A DNA stretch of 19,207 nucleotides from Clostridia bacterium (GTDB taxonomy: Bacteria; Bacillota; Clostridia; TANB77; CAG-508): assembly GCA_900753165.1 (NCBI GenBank), contig CAADYC010000025.1:1-19207 (forward strand). The letters are read 5' to 3'. The number at the start of each line of letters is the position of its first letter. Position 1 is the stretch's first letter. Below the pieces are notes generated by a model. That model was not told where the DNA came from and ran no database searches. It was given only the letters and a program-made list of their open reading frames with translations. The position numbers and the translations under genes were made by a program. Positions 6,653 through 16,100 of the stretch are shown one piece after another.

Positions 6653-7836
6653 ATTTCTAAATCCCATTCTTTTGCTCTTTCTTCTTTTTTAAGTTGTTTA
6701 TCTGGATCAATATACATATTAGTTTCTTTTTCAAATTTTCTAACTAATTCTTTAGATTCTCCAATACCAAATTTTTGACAAATCCAATCTATAAATTTTT
6801 CTAATGTCTCATAAAACTTATCTACTACTTTGTGCAAATGGTTATTTTCTTTTTCTAAACTTTTTATTTTACTTTTATATTTCCATTCCATATCAAATTC
6901 TTTTTCTTTATATTCTGCTTGAATATTTTCTACTTGATTGTGCAATTTTTCATTATCTGTAATTATTGAATCTCTTTCTTTTTGATATTTTTCTGCTTTT
7001 TCAATTATTTTAGTTTGTCTTGATAATTCTCTATGTAAATTCAAATTATCTTTGTATAAATTTTGAATAACATCATCTTTTGGTTTTATGATTTCTTCTA
7101 AAATCTTTTCATCTCTTTTCTTTGACAATCTATTAATATTAATATCATCAATGTTTGGAACATTAGGCAATTCTAATTTTATATTTTTCAAAGTTTCTTT
7201 TGTTTTTTCAAAATTAGTTATTTCTTTATATTCTTTCAAATCTATATGTTCTCTTCCTGTTTCTTCTTTTGGTAAACCTCTTTCTAATTCAAACCCATTT
7301 GATACCATATAATCGTAAAAAGCATTTTGAAGTTGTCTATAACTATCTTTGGCTTTCCAAAATTCGCTACAAGCTAGTTTATCAATATCATTTCCTTTTT
7401 TATCTTTTGTATGAACAACAGGTAAAAAAATTAAATGCATATGTGGACTTTGTTCATCCATATGCACTTTTGCAGATAATATATATTGTTCTCCTAAATT
7501 TTTATATTCACTTACAAATTTATATGCTGTCTCAAAATATCTTTTTGTTTCTTCTTCTCCTATTGTTTTAAAAAATTCTTTATCTGATGTTATTATATAT
7601 TCACAAGCTATATTACTAACTACTTTTATTTTACCTTTCAAATTATATTTTTCTCTTATTCTATCAAATTCTTTTTCATAACTATATTGTGGCTCTTTTA
7701 ATGAATAATTTAAATATGATTTTTCTTTATCTATATTATTATTTGAATAATTTCTGTTTCTTCTTTCGTTGTGTCTAAATATTCCTTTTAGATTTTCTCT
7801 TTTGTATTTTGTGTTTCTTATTATTGCATAACTCAT
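6649..7836 (-). CDS. mob: MobV/Pre family relaxase
   Basis: This 395-residue protein would nick the oriT and pilot the single strand into a recipient using a helper's transfer apparatus. It opens with MSYAIIRNTKYKRENLKGI and has His at residue 22, the position of the catalytic histidine reported for MobM of pMV158. The metal-binding HMDEQSPHMH motif is at 125-134. The C-terminal half is a long charged coiled coil, usual for Mob_Pre proteins. ATG with AAAGGAGG upstream. A pMV158-like nick sequence lies about 95 bp upstream (7929-7945), the usual arrangement. The frame is intact, so mobilization may still work even if integration does not. Confidence 0.93.
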   Translation of the reverse strand: MSYAIIRNTKYKRENLKGIFRHNERRNRNYSNNNIDKEKSYLNYSLKEPQYSYEKEFDRIREKYNLKGKIKVVSNIACEYIITSDKEFFKTIGEEETKRYFETAYKFVSEYKNLGEQYILSAKVHMDEQSPHMHLIFLPVVHTKDKKGNDIDKLACSEFWKAKDSYRQLQNAFYDYMVSNGFELERGLPKEETGREHIDLKEYKEITNFEKTKETLKNIKLELPNVPNIDDININRLSKKRDEKILEEIIKPKDDVIQNLYKDNLNLHRELSRQTKIIEKAEKYQKERDSIITDNEKLHNQVENIQAEYKEKEFDMEWKYKSKIKSLEKENNHLHKVVDKFYETLEKFIDWICQKFGIGESKELVRKFEKETNMYIDPDKQLKKEERAKEWDLEI

Positions 7837-7928
7837 CTCTAACCTCCTTTGCTTCAGCTAGTTTTTCTCTTGTGCTACTAGCTAATAAGACATATTTATT
7901 TCTTAAATTCTGATCTTTTTTAATTGTC

Positions 7929-7945
7929 TTGTAAACACACTACAA
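7929..7945 (-). other. Putative oriT of the MobV type
   Basis: The minus strand reads TTGTAGTGTGTTTACAA, in which TTGTA/TACAA arms flank GTGTGTT. The pMV158 origin has the same plan, GTATA/TATAC around GTGTGT, and is nicked at TAGTGTG/TT. By analogy the nick would fall between 7936 and 7935. It lies upstream of and pointing toward the mob gene. Confidence 0.6.
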
Positions 7946-7979
7946 CACTTTTTTAGCTTACTGCTTCAAAAGGTGTTTC

Positions 7980-8046
7980 GTGTGGCAGGGCATCGCCCCA
8001 CACCCCATTCAATCCAAAATAAAAATTCACTTTTTTATTTTGGATT
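7980..8046. repeat. GC-rich stem-loop and 15-bp perfect inverted repeat near oriT
   Basis: At 7980-8004 GTGTG/CACAC encloses GGGC/GCCC, a GC-rich island in very AT-rich surroundings. At 8011-8046 perfect 15-bp arms (AATCCAAAATAAAAA and its complement) flank TTCACT. Both sit between the rep-type gene and oriT. They may be transfer or replication structures; I cannot tell which. Confidence 0.55.
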
Positions 8047-8047
8047 G

Positions 8048-8073
8048 CTAAAAAACTATTCATAGTTTTTTAG
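8048..8073 (-). terminator. Terminator of the rep-type gene
   Basis: Perfect arms CTAAAAAACTAT / ATAGTTTTTTAG with a 2-base loop begin 20 bases after the stop codon of the 8093-8638 gene. The T-run is within the right arm, so it may act in both directions. Confidence 0.55.
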
Positions 8074-8092
8074 GCAAATTAAAAGAGATTAG

Positions 8093-8638
8093 TTATACAT
8101 TTGAAGTAGCATTAATCTCTTTATAATTTGCATATAAGCTATCCCAATTGAAGTCATCGCCATACCTGTCACTTCTATATGGAATATTTTTCTTTTTATG
8201 TGTGTCCTCTTTATTATAATTATTTTTATTTTTTATATTATTTATTATATCTTTGTCATTATCACCTATAGGGTATGGTTGCTTTTGACTATCTGAATAG
8301 TTATTTATATCTATACCCTCTAGGTCTTTTAGACTACACCTATTGATGTTTTCGACTATAGGTAAAATTTGTCTTTCTTCTATTTCTTTACTATCTGTTT
8401 TATATTTTAATTTTACTTTTATATAGTTCTTGTCTCTTAAAGAACTTATTATTTTTGACACTCTATCTGCTGTTACATTTACTATATTTGCTATATATTT
8501 ATTACTTGCAAAACAACTTGATGTTTCTTCGCTTAAATATAAAATCATTGCAAGTATTAGTTTTTCTTTATCTGTTAGTTCTTCATTTAATAAAATTTCT
8601 GTTGGTATCCATAAACCTTTTAATTTTTGTTTGTTCAT
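8093..8638 (-). CDS. Helix-turn-helix replication-initiator-type protein
   Basis: The 181-residue product begins MNKQKLKGLWIPTEILL, then ELTDKEKLILAMILYLSEE and a winged-helix-like segment (CFASNKYIANIVNVTADRVSKIISSLRDKNYIKVKL, about 42-77 of this start). That is the layout of replisome-organizer or RepA-N-like N-terminal domains found on plasmids and phages. The rest is polar and low-complexity (Asn/Lys/Asp-rich). The start at 8636-8638 is chosen over an upstream Met at 8680 because AAAGGAG lies 6-7 bases before it. It is followed by a terminator and then by the oriT region. A transcriptional regulator is the main alternative. Confidence 0.7.
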   Translation of the reverse strand: MNKQKLKGLWIPTEILLNEELTDKEKLILAMILYLSEETSSCFASNKYIANIVNVTADRVSKIISSLRDKNYIKVKLKYKTDSKEIEERQILPIVENINRCSLKDLEGIDINNYSDSQKQPYPIGDNDKDIINNIKNKNNYNKEDTHKKKNIPYRSDRYGDDFNWDSLYANYKEINATSNV

Positions 8639-8721
8639 ATAATGCTCCTTTCTTTTAGTTTCTATTTGCCTCAAATTCAATTTTAAGGCTTTAAAAATAA
8701 TTTTTAGTATAAGTTTAGGGC

Positions 8722-8753
8722 AAAAAAATAAACCTTAAGATTTTGTCTTAAGG
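8722..8753 (-). terminator. Intrinsic terminator of the ATPase gene
   Basis: CCTTAAGA / TCTTAAGG with a 5-base loop (8733-8753) is followed on the minus strand by TTTATTTTTTTG. It is a clean intrinsic terminator about 57 bases after the ATPase stop. Confidence 0.85.
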
Positions 8754-8809
8754 CTATATAATATATTTTTCGTACTATTTCATAAATTACTATATTATTA
8801 TTTAATTTC

Positions 8810-10012
8810 TTATTTTTCTTCTAATAACCAATCTATTACATTTTTATGAATTATACCATTTTGTGAAAAATCAAATTTATCCATTGTTAAAACATATTTA
8901 GGATAGTTATCTTCTATACTTTTAAATGCTCCAAATTCTCTTTCAATAACAGAATCATCTGCTAAAATGTATGCTACTTGAATATATATCTTTTCTTTGA
9001 ATCTTGTTGCTATAAAGTCTATCTCTCCATTTTCTAAATTTCCGACCTTAACATCATATCCCCTAGATAGTAATTCATTATATACAATATTTTCTAAATA
9101 TGCTCCTAGTTGTGGTCTTTTTCCAACATTCATTATTTGACCGAAACCTAAATCCGTTAAATAATATTTGTATTTTCCATTTAATATTCTTTTTCCTCTA
9201 ACATCATATCTATCAGCTTTATTTATCATCATAGCTTTTGTCATATATTCTAAATAGTTATATAGAGTTATTTTTGAAACTTCTCTATCATCTTTATTTG
9301 CAAAATAATTTGATAAACTTTCTGCTGAAAAATTTTGAGATGGTGTTGTAACTATATATTCTACTATTCTATTAAATAGATCTAAATCTTTTATATTAAA
9401 TCTTGCTATAATATCTTTTACTAATATAGAATTATAGATATCTGATAAATATGTTCTTGTCTGAACTTCATCTGTCATCATAAATCTTTGTGGCATTCCT
9501 CCCCAAGTCATATAGTCATCAAATACTTCTTCTATATCTTTTCTATCTGTTATATTTTTAAGCTCACATACTTCTTTAAATGTGAATGGATAAGTTTTAA
9601 AACTTACATATCTTCCTGCTATATGTGTAGCAAGTTCTCCAGATAGTAAATCACTATTAGAACCAGTAATGAATATTGATACATTTTTAGATGCCTTAAA
9701 TGAATTTATCGCTTTTTCCCAGTGTTCGACATTTTGGATTTCATCAAAGAATAAATAATATTTATCTTTACTTACTATTTTTTCTTTAATGTAATTGTGT
9801 AAATCCATATCATTTTTTATAAAAGAATAATCTTCATATTCAAAGTTTATATATATTATTTGAGATTCTGGTATTCCTCTTGCTTTTAACTCATCTATTA
9901 TTTGTAATAATATAACTGACTTACCACATCTTCTAACACCCATTATGACTTTTATCAAATCTTGGTCATAGAATGGTCTAATTTTAGATAAATATTTTTC
10001 ACGAATAATCAT
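8810..10012 (-). CDS. AAA ATPase with DUF4143 domain
   Basis: The 400-residue protein has an N-terminal P-loop domain: Walker A GVRRCGKS (about 25-32), Walker B YYLFFDEIQ (about 85-93) and a sensor-like TGSNSDLLSGELA. The C-terminal half is a DUF4143 region (LGAYLENIVYNELLSRGYDV, then an ENGEIDFIATR segment resembling a nuclease-like E-x-D core). Such ATPases are widespread in gut Bacillota and Bacteroidota, with no firm function. The start at 10010-10012 is preferred because GAGGAG lies just before it and inside the longer GTG-initiated frame. It has its own near-consensus promoter and terminator, so it is an independent cargo gene at the right edge of the element. Confidence 0.88.
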   Translation of the reverse strand: MIIREKYLSKIRPFYDQDLIKVIMGVRRCGKSVILLQIIDELKARGIPESQIIYINFEYEDYSFIKNDMDLHNYIKEKIVSKDKYYLFFDEIQNVEHWEKAINSFKASKNVSIFITGSNSDLLSGELATHIAGRYVSFKTYPFTFKEVCELKNITDRKDIEEVFDDYMTWGGMPQRFMMTDEVQTRTYLSDIYNSILVKDIIARFNIKDLDLFNRIVEYIVTTPSQNFSAESLSNYFANKDDREVSKITLYNYLEYMTKAMMINKADRYDVRGKRILNGKYKYYLTDLGFGQIMNVGKRPQLGAYLENIVYNELLSRGYDVKVGNLENGEIDFIATRFKEKIYIQVAYILADDSVIEREFGAFKSIEDNYPKYVLTMDKFDFSQNGIIHKNVIDWLLEEK

Positions 10013-10046
10013 AATTTTCTCCTCTTTGTTCACTTTATTTTATTCT

Positions 10047-10075
10047 ATTATATCGTAATTATTTTCTTTTGTCAA
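10047..10075 (-). promoter_or_regulatory. Consensus promoter of the ATPase gene
   Basis: On the minus strand TTGACA (10070-10075), 17 bases, TATAAT (10047-10052): both hexamers are perfect sigma-A matches. The gene should be strongly transcribed unless repressed. Confidence 0.9.
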
Positions 10076-10077
10076 TA

Positions 10078-10128
10078 ATTTTGTTTATTGTACTAAACAA
10101 AATTTGTTGTTTTGTGTATTTTGTTTAG
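10078..10128. repeat. Three AAACAAAAT half-sites next to the ATPase promoter
   Basis: The motif appears as TAAACAAAAT on the minus strand at 10078-10087, on the plus strand at 10093-10103 and on the minus strand at 10118-10128. The last two form a perfect 11-bp inverted repeat (CTAAACAAAAT / ATTTTGTTTAG). The cluster begins 3 bp upstream of the -35 and lies within 65 bp of the right attachment core. It could be an operator or a recombination-protein site. Confidence 0.5.
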
Positions 10129-10176
10129 TGAATAGTTTATGTATTTAAGAGTATCAATATTTTTATAAAAATGGTA

Positions 10177-13100
10177 CTAACAACAACACTCATGTGTGTA
10201 TTGTCCTCCATTTTCTCTCACTCCTGGTAAATATGATTTTATATATCCTGGATTTAGTTTTCCTTTTTCAAATGGTGGATCTAATAATTTGATTATTCCG
10301 TTTTCTCTATCTATTAAATGATTTTCTAAACTTTCCATTGATATATATTTTTTGTCATTGTCTCCTGCGTTTGATATTGTGCTCCAACTTTGTGCAATAC
10401 TATCAATTCTACATTCGTCGTTTTCCATACTTCCTAATGTGTTTCCATCATCCATAAATGCTCTTTTAAACCATCTTCCGTCCCATCCGTTTGTGTTTAA
10501 TGATTTCTTTAATTGTTGCATTATTGTTTTGTATTTTTCTATTTTTCTCTTGATATTTTCTTCATTCAGATTATTATTCTCTCCATTTAAATTGATATTA
10601 TCATTTATTTGATGCTCTTCTAATATAGCATTTTCTAATACATTCTCCATAATTTTAGTAAATCTATCTAGTACATTATACAAGAAAAATCCAAGCCAAA
10701 CACTCTCACCTTTTCCTTTAGGGCCAACATTACTAAAGCCATCATTCCAATCACCACTACCAATTTTAGGCAAACCATTTTCGCCAAAATTCAAACTTCT
10801 TTCAATCGCTTTAATACAATGTTCATAAATACTTCCTTTTTCCTTAGTACTCTCAAATTTGTCATATCTTTCATCTTTATTTTCTTCTAATTCTTTTCCA
10901 ATTAAATATGGTGTTTGCTCTTCTAATATTGAATAATCTCCTGTAAATTCTATATATTCAGCAGTCAAATATACAAGCCATAACAAATCATCTGAAAATT
11001 TAGTTCTTATTCCTCTTCCTGTTTCTTCATGCCACCAATGTTCAACATCACCTTCTAAAAATTGTTGTTTACTATGCTTTAAAATTTGATTTTTCAAAAT
11101 TTGTGGGTCAATATATTTTAATGCTAGTGTATCTTGTAATTGGTCTCTAAAACCGTATGCACCGCCTGATTGATAATATCCTGTTTTACTTAATAGCCTA
11201 CTTTGTAGTGTTTGATAAATATCCCATCCATTTAAAATGATGTTCATAGATTCTAGTGGTGTGTAAACTTGGAGTCTTCCTAAAATATCTCTCCAATAAC
11301 TTTTTACATTTTCAAGTTCTTGTTTGCAATTTTGAATTTTGCTATATTTGTAAGCAATGTTTTTGCTGTCTATTACTGCATCTTCTGCTCCTAGCAAAAA
11401 TACAATTTCTTTTTCTGATGAACTGTCTAATTCTACTTCTATTTCATATGCTATACATGGTTTTTTGCCTAAACTGTTTTCATTATTTAAACTTGATTTT
11501 TTTAGGCCATCTGGATTTGATATATTTCCATTTCCAAAAAAGAAGTTTTTATCACCTGTATAACTTTGCATTTTTTCACTATTTGATACATATATTACAT
11601 CATTTTTAAATTCTGAATTATATAAATTTTGTGCACAAATTATATTGTTATTTTTATCATATTTTAAATCAATATATCCATTTGATTTAAGTTCATCTTC
11701 ACCTAAAACAGGTTTCATATAATATACAATTTTCAATTTTTTTCTGTTTAAATTCATATTTTTTAATTTTAAAATTTGTATTTTTACACTATCTTCTTTT
11801 GGGACAAAAACTTCTAATTCCTGTTCTATTCCATCACTTTTATGAATAAATTTAGTGTAACCAAATCCGTAAACTACATTGTAGTTTTTATTATCTGGCA
11901 TAGGGTTTAGTCCAAGTGACCAAACCTTTTTCGTTTCTTGGTCTTTTAGATATATTATTTCTGATGGAATATCAAAATTAGGTTGATTTTCCCATGCTGT
12001 TACTCTATTTAGTCTGCTATTTTTATACCAAGTATATCCACCCATACTTTGTGTGACCAATGTTCCAAATTTCTTATTTGCCATAATGTGTGACCATACT
12101 GTTGGAAGTCGATTATCTTTATTTGCTTTTATCAGATATTCTTTTCCATCTGCCGAAAATGCTCCATATTCATTATAATATTTCAAGTTTTCTGTGTTTT
12201 GTAAAATATCTATATTTTCTTGATTTTCTGGTTCTATAATTATATTTTCTGGCTCATTTGGAATCTTTTTATATTTTTCCAAATATTCTTCTTCAATATC
12301 TTTTAGTGCATTACTTATTCCGCCTTTTTTGCTATCTATTATTATTCCTGCAATAAATTGCAATAGCTTCATATCTTCTTTACTTATTTCATTTTTGTTT
12401 AACTCAAAAATTCCACCTCTGATATTTTTTAAATATGATAACTGACTGTTCAAGACCGCTTCTTCTATATCTTCCATAACATAATTTTCATAACTATATT
12501 TTTCTTCATCTACAATTATTAATTCTGTCTCAAATCCCTTTGTTCTCATAAATTCATATGCTTTTAAAACTTCTTTTACAACATATGTGTCATTACTATC
12601 TTTTATTTTTACTAGTATTATTGGCAAATCCCCTGAAATACCGTATTTCCAAAGTTCACTTTGACTATATTTTTGTTTTGGCAATTTTTCTAAGTTTAAT
12701 TTTTTAGATGGATTGTTGAAAATTATATATGATAGCATTTTTTGATAATCTCTTATTTGTGAACCTTTTATTCTTAAATATCTTGTTTGAGCTTCATTTT
12801 TTGCTTTTGATAATTCAAACGCTTTTTTAATATTTTCTTCAACCGTATATTTTTTTATATTTTCAATTACTTTTTCTTTCGTTTCGCCTACTGCAATAAT
12901 TAAATTCACAGTTGATTTTTCCTGTTTTTTAACTTTCATCGCTCTTTTTAATGCTACAACTGGTTCTGTTACAAGTCCTATTTTTTTAGAAAATGGTCTT
13001 GAGTTTTTAACCATTTGTGGTATTCCTATATTTCCTCTACCTGTGAACTTTTCTTCGTCTATTTCATACTCTAAATCCCCAATTATTTCACTATTTGTGG

Positions 13101-16100
13101 ATAAATTCACTGCAATATAAATTTCTTGTTCATGTTCATTTCTTGCTCTTCTTTTTACAATTATACTATTAGTTTCATTGTCGAAGTCAAACATCAAAAA
13201 TAAGTTATTAAATGCTGGATGTGCGTAATCTTGCTCCTTTGGTGATAATACGGGTTCAAAGTGTGATGTTATTTCTAGTATTTCGTCTTCATTCCCTAAA
13301 TTTTCTAATGATAATTTTCTTATTTCTACTGGTTCATCTGGTGCTATTATTATTTCAATTTTTGTTTTTATATTGTCATTTATAAGTTCTTGTTCCATTT
13401 TATCAGGCATAAAACTTATTTGATATTTTCCATTATTTGAAGTATAATTTGAGCTCCATATTTTTTTTGATTTTATATTTTTTATATCAAAAAATATTCC
13501 TTGTGGATAGTCATCTGTACTTTTAAATCTGTTTATCAATATATTTTTATATTTACTTACACCTTCTCCTTTTTGATTCATCGCTATAAAATAGTCTTCA
13601 TTTGCTATGACATTTCCTCGTATTAATCTTTCATCTATTTTCTTGTAAGTGTCTTGAATGTAATCTTCATAATCAACATATTTGAATTTTTCTACTTTTT
13701 CTTTGTTTTCCTTTGTTATTATTGCTGTTTCTGGCATAGTTTCTTGTAATAAAATACTTATTGCATTCATTTCTGGATTTTCCATGAATCTTTTTTGTAA
13801 AATGTTGTTATTAAATAAATTATTTATTGAAAGCAAAATCAAGCCTTGATGATGTGCCATATATGTTTTAACTACTTCGGCTTTGCTTCCTTTTTTTAAT
13901 CTTTCTGGAGTAAAATCAATTGATTCATAAAATCCATATTTGTTATACATTCCGTATTCTTCTAGTCTTTTTAAATTTTGGTATACCTCTTTGGGATAAT
14001 CTGTTATTGCCAAAACACTTCCATATGCTGCTACAACCATTTCATCGGCAAGACCTCTTTTTAATCCTAACCATGGTATTCCAAAAGCTTTATATTGATA
14101 ATTTGAGTGTAAATCTTTTAAGTTAAATGCTGCTTCTGATATTCCCCATGGTATTTGTAATTTTTTTGCATATTCCATTTGGCTCATAATCATAAATTTG
14201 CAGGACTCATCTAATAAGCTTCCTTTGTATTTTGGTATATTGATATTTGGCATTAAATATTCAAATGATGTTCCTGACCATGATACTAGTCCTTTGTATT
14301 TTCCAAGTGTAGTAAGTGTTCTACTTAATGAATTCCAATGTTTTGATGGTACATCTTTTTTTGCTATTGCTATTAAACTCGCTTGTCTTGCTTCAGATGC
14401 TAATAAATCATAATATGAGTTTGTTAGTTTGTTTTCTTCTATGTTGAAGCCTATTGAAAATATTCTTTGTTCTTTTTTATATAGATGTGAAAAATCTGTA
14501 TTTTCTATTAGTTTGTTTACTATTTCTAATAAATTAGAAATTTCCATATTGGTGTTTTGTCTCAAGTCATTTTTATTTTGATTTTCCAACCAATTTTTTA
14601 TTACATATAAATATCCTACAAAGTTTCCGCTGTCTACTGTTGAGACATATCTAGGATATAAAGGTTCTTTTGTTTCTGTATTATACCAATTGTATAGATG
14701 TCCATTCCACTTTTGGAGTTCATCTACTGTATTTAATATATTTTTTATAAATTCAATTGTTTTTTCACGATTTATAAAACCTAAATCATTTGCTGAAATA
14801 ACTGCCATCATTGACAATCCTATATTTGTAGAAGAAGTCCTTCTTACAATTTTATTTTTTCTATCTTCTTGATAATTGTCTGGAATTAAAAAATTATCTT
14901 CTTTTCTTAAATATCTTTCAAAAAATCCCCACGTTCTTTTGCCAATTTCTAAAATATAATCTTGTTCTTTTTGTGTTAGTAATTCTATTGAATTTTTTTC
15001 GTTTTTTTCTTTACTTATATAATACATAATAGTTGGAATTATAAACCATAATATTCCAAGTATTAATGCTAATACATTATTGATTACTGCATAGATAACA
15101 AAAGCTATAATTCCTGCTATGACATTTATTATCATATTTTTATAATATGACACTATATCTGTTTTAGCTATTTTTTCAGCTTCTTCTGATGTTGTCCATT
15201 CTAATAAATTTTTGTGTGTAATTTTTAATCTATATATTGTTTTTACTATTGCTTTTAAAGATGCATATGCCTTATATGGTAAACATCCTAATGTAATTAT
15301 TGTTCGAGTAAAAATTCCTTTTAATCCTGATATTTTAGGTGTAAATGTTGTCTGTTTTTCTTCGCCTTCTCTTTTTCCAAATAAATAATTAATTAATTCT
15401 AAAATAAATGGTATTATTTCAATTAAAATTAGTATTATATTTATTCCTAAAATATTTATATTAAAAACTTTTCCAATGATATTTATATAAATTAAAGCCA
15501 CTATAATTGAAATTTCAAATAAACTTCTTCTTAAATTATCAAAGATTTTATATTTAGAAAGTATATTTAATGGACTTTTTTTGCCTAACCATTTTGTTAT
15601 TTGCCAATCTCCCCTAATCCATCTTGAAAGCCTATTCATAAAACTCATATATTTTGTTGGATATCCATCCATTAGCATAATGTCAGAAACCAAACCACAT
15701 CTTAAATAACATCCTTCTAATAAATCATGACTTAATACTGTATTTTCTGGAATTGCATTTTCCATCACTTTTGCAAATACTCTTAAGTCATAAATTCCCT
15801 TTCCAGTAAAAATCCCTTCTTTAAAATTATCTTGATATATATCTGATATTGCATTTGTATAACTGTCAATTCCTCCTGCTCCTGCAAATATTTTTGTAAA
15901 AAGTGTTTTATAACTTATGTCTAAATTAATTCCTACTCGTGGTTGCATTATTCCATATCCGTCTATTACTATATTTTTCTTTTCATCTATTTCTGGTTTA
16001 TTTAGTATGTGTGCCATTGCTCCTACTAGCTCAGATGCTGAATTTAAAACTAAATCTGTATCTGCATCTATTGTTATTATATATTTTATATTTTTTAATG

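Larger units (their letters stand above)
1..10203. mobile_element. Integrative mobilizable element carrying a DGR, inserted in a glucan synthase gene
   Basis: The proposed ends are two copies of the 12-bp sequence ATGTGTGTATTG at 1-12 and 10192-10203. Between them lie a large serine recombinase at the left edge, a MobV relaxase with an oriT, a replication-type helix-turn-helix protein, a DGR, a DUF4143 ATPase and a DUF6076-like gene. The host glucan synthase frame loses family similarity exactly at the right repeat. Large serine recombinases normally sit next to one attachment site, as here. No conjugation machinery (VirB4, VirD4, T4SS) is visible, so transfer would depend on a helper element. 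The left flank is outside the window, so the left boundary rests on the repeat alone. Confidence 0.8.

Noticed and set aside
7846..7940. Open frame reading ...NKYVLLASSTREKLAEAKEV just before the relaxase
   Set aside because: Protein-like, but it has no start codon after its upstream stop and it overlaps the relaxase ribosome binding site and start; possibly a remnant, not a gene.
10078..10128. AAACAAAAT repeats as a small CRISPR-like array
   Set aside because: Units are short, alternate in orientation and have unequal spacing; no cas genes are present.
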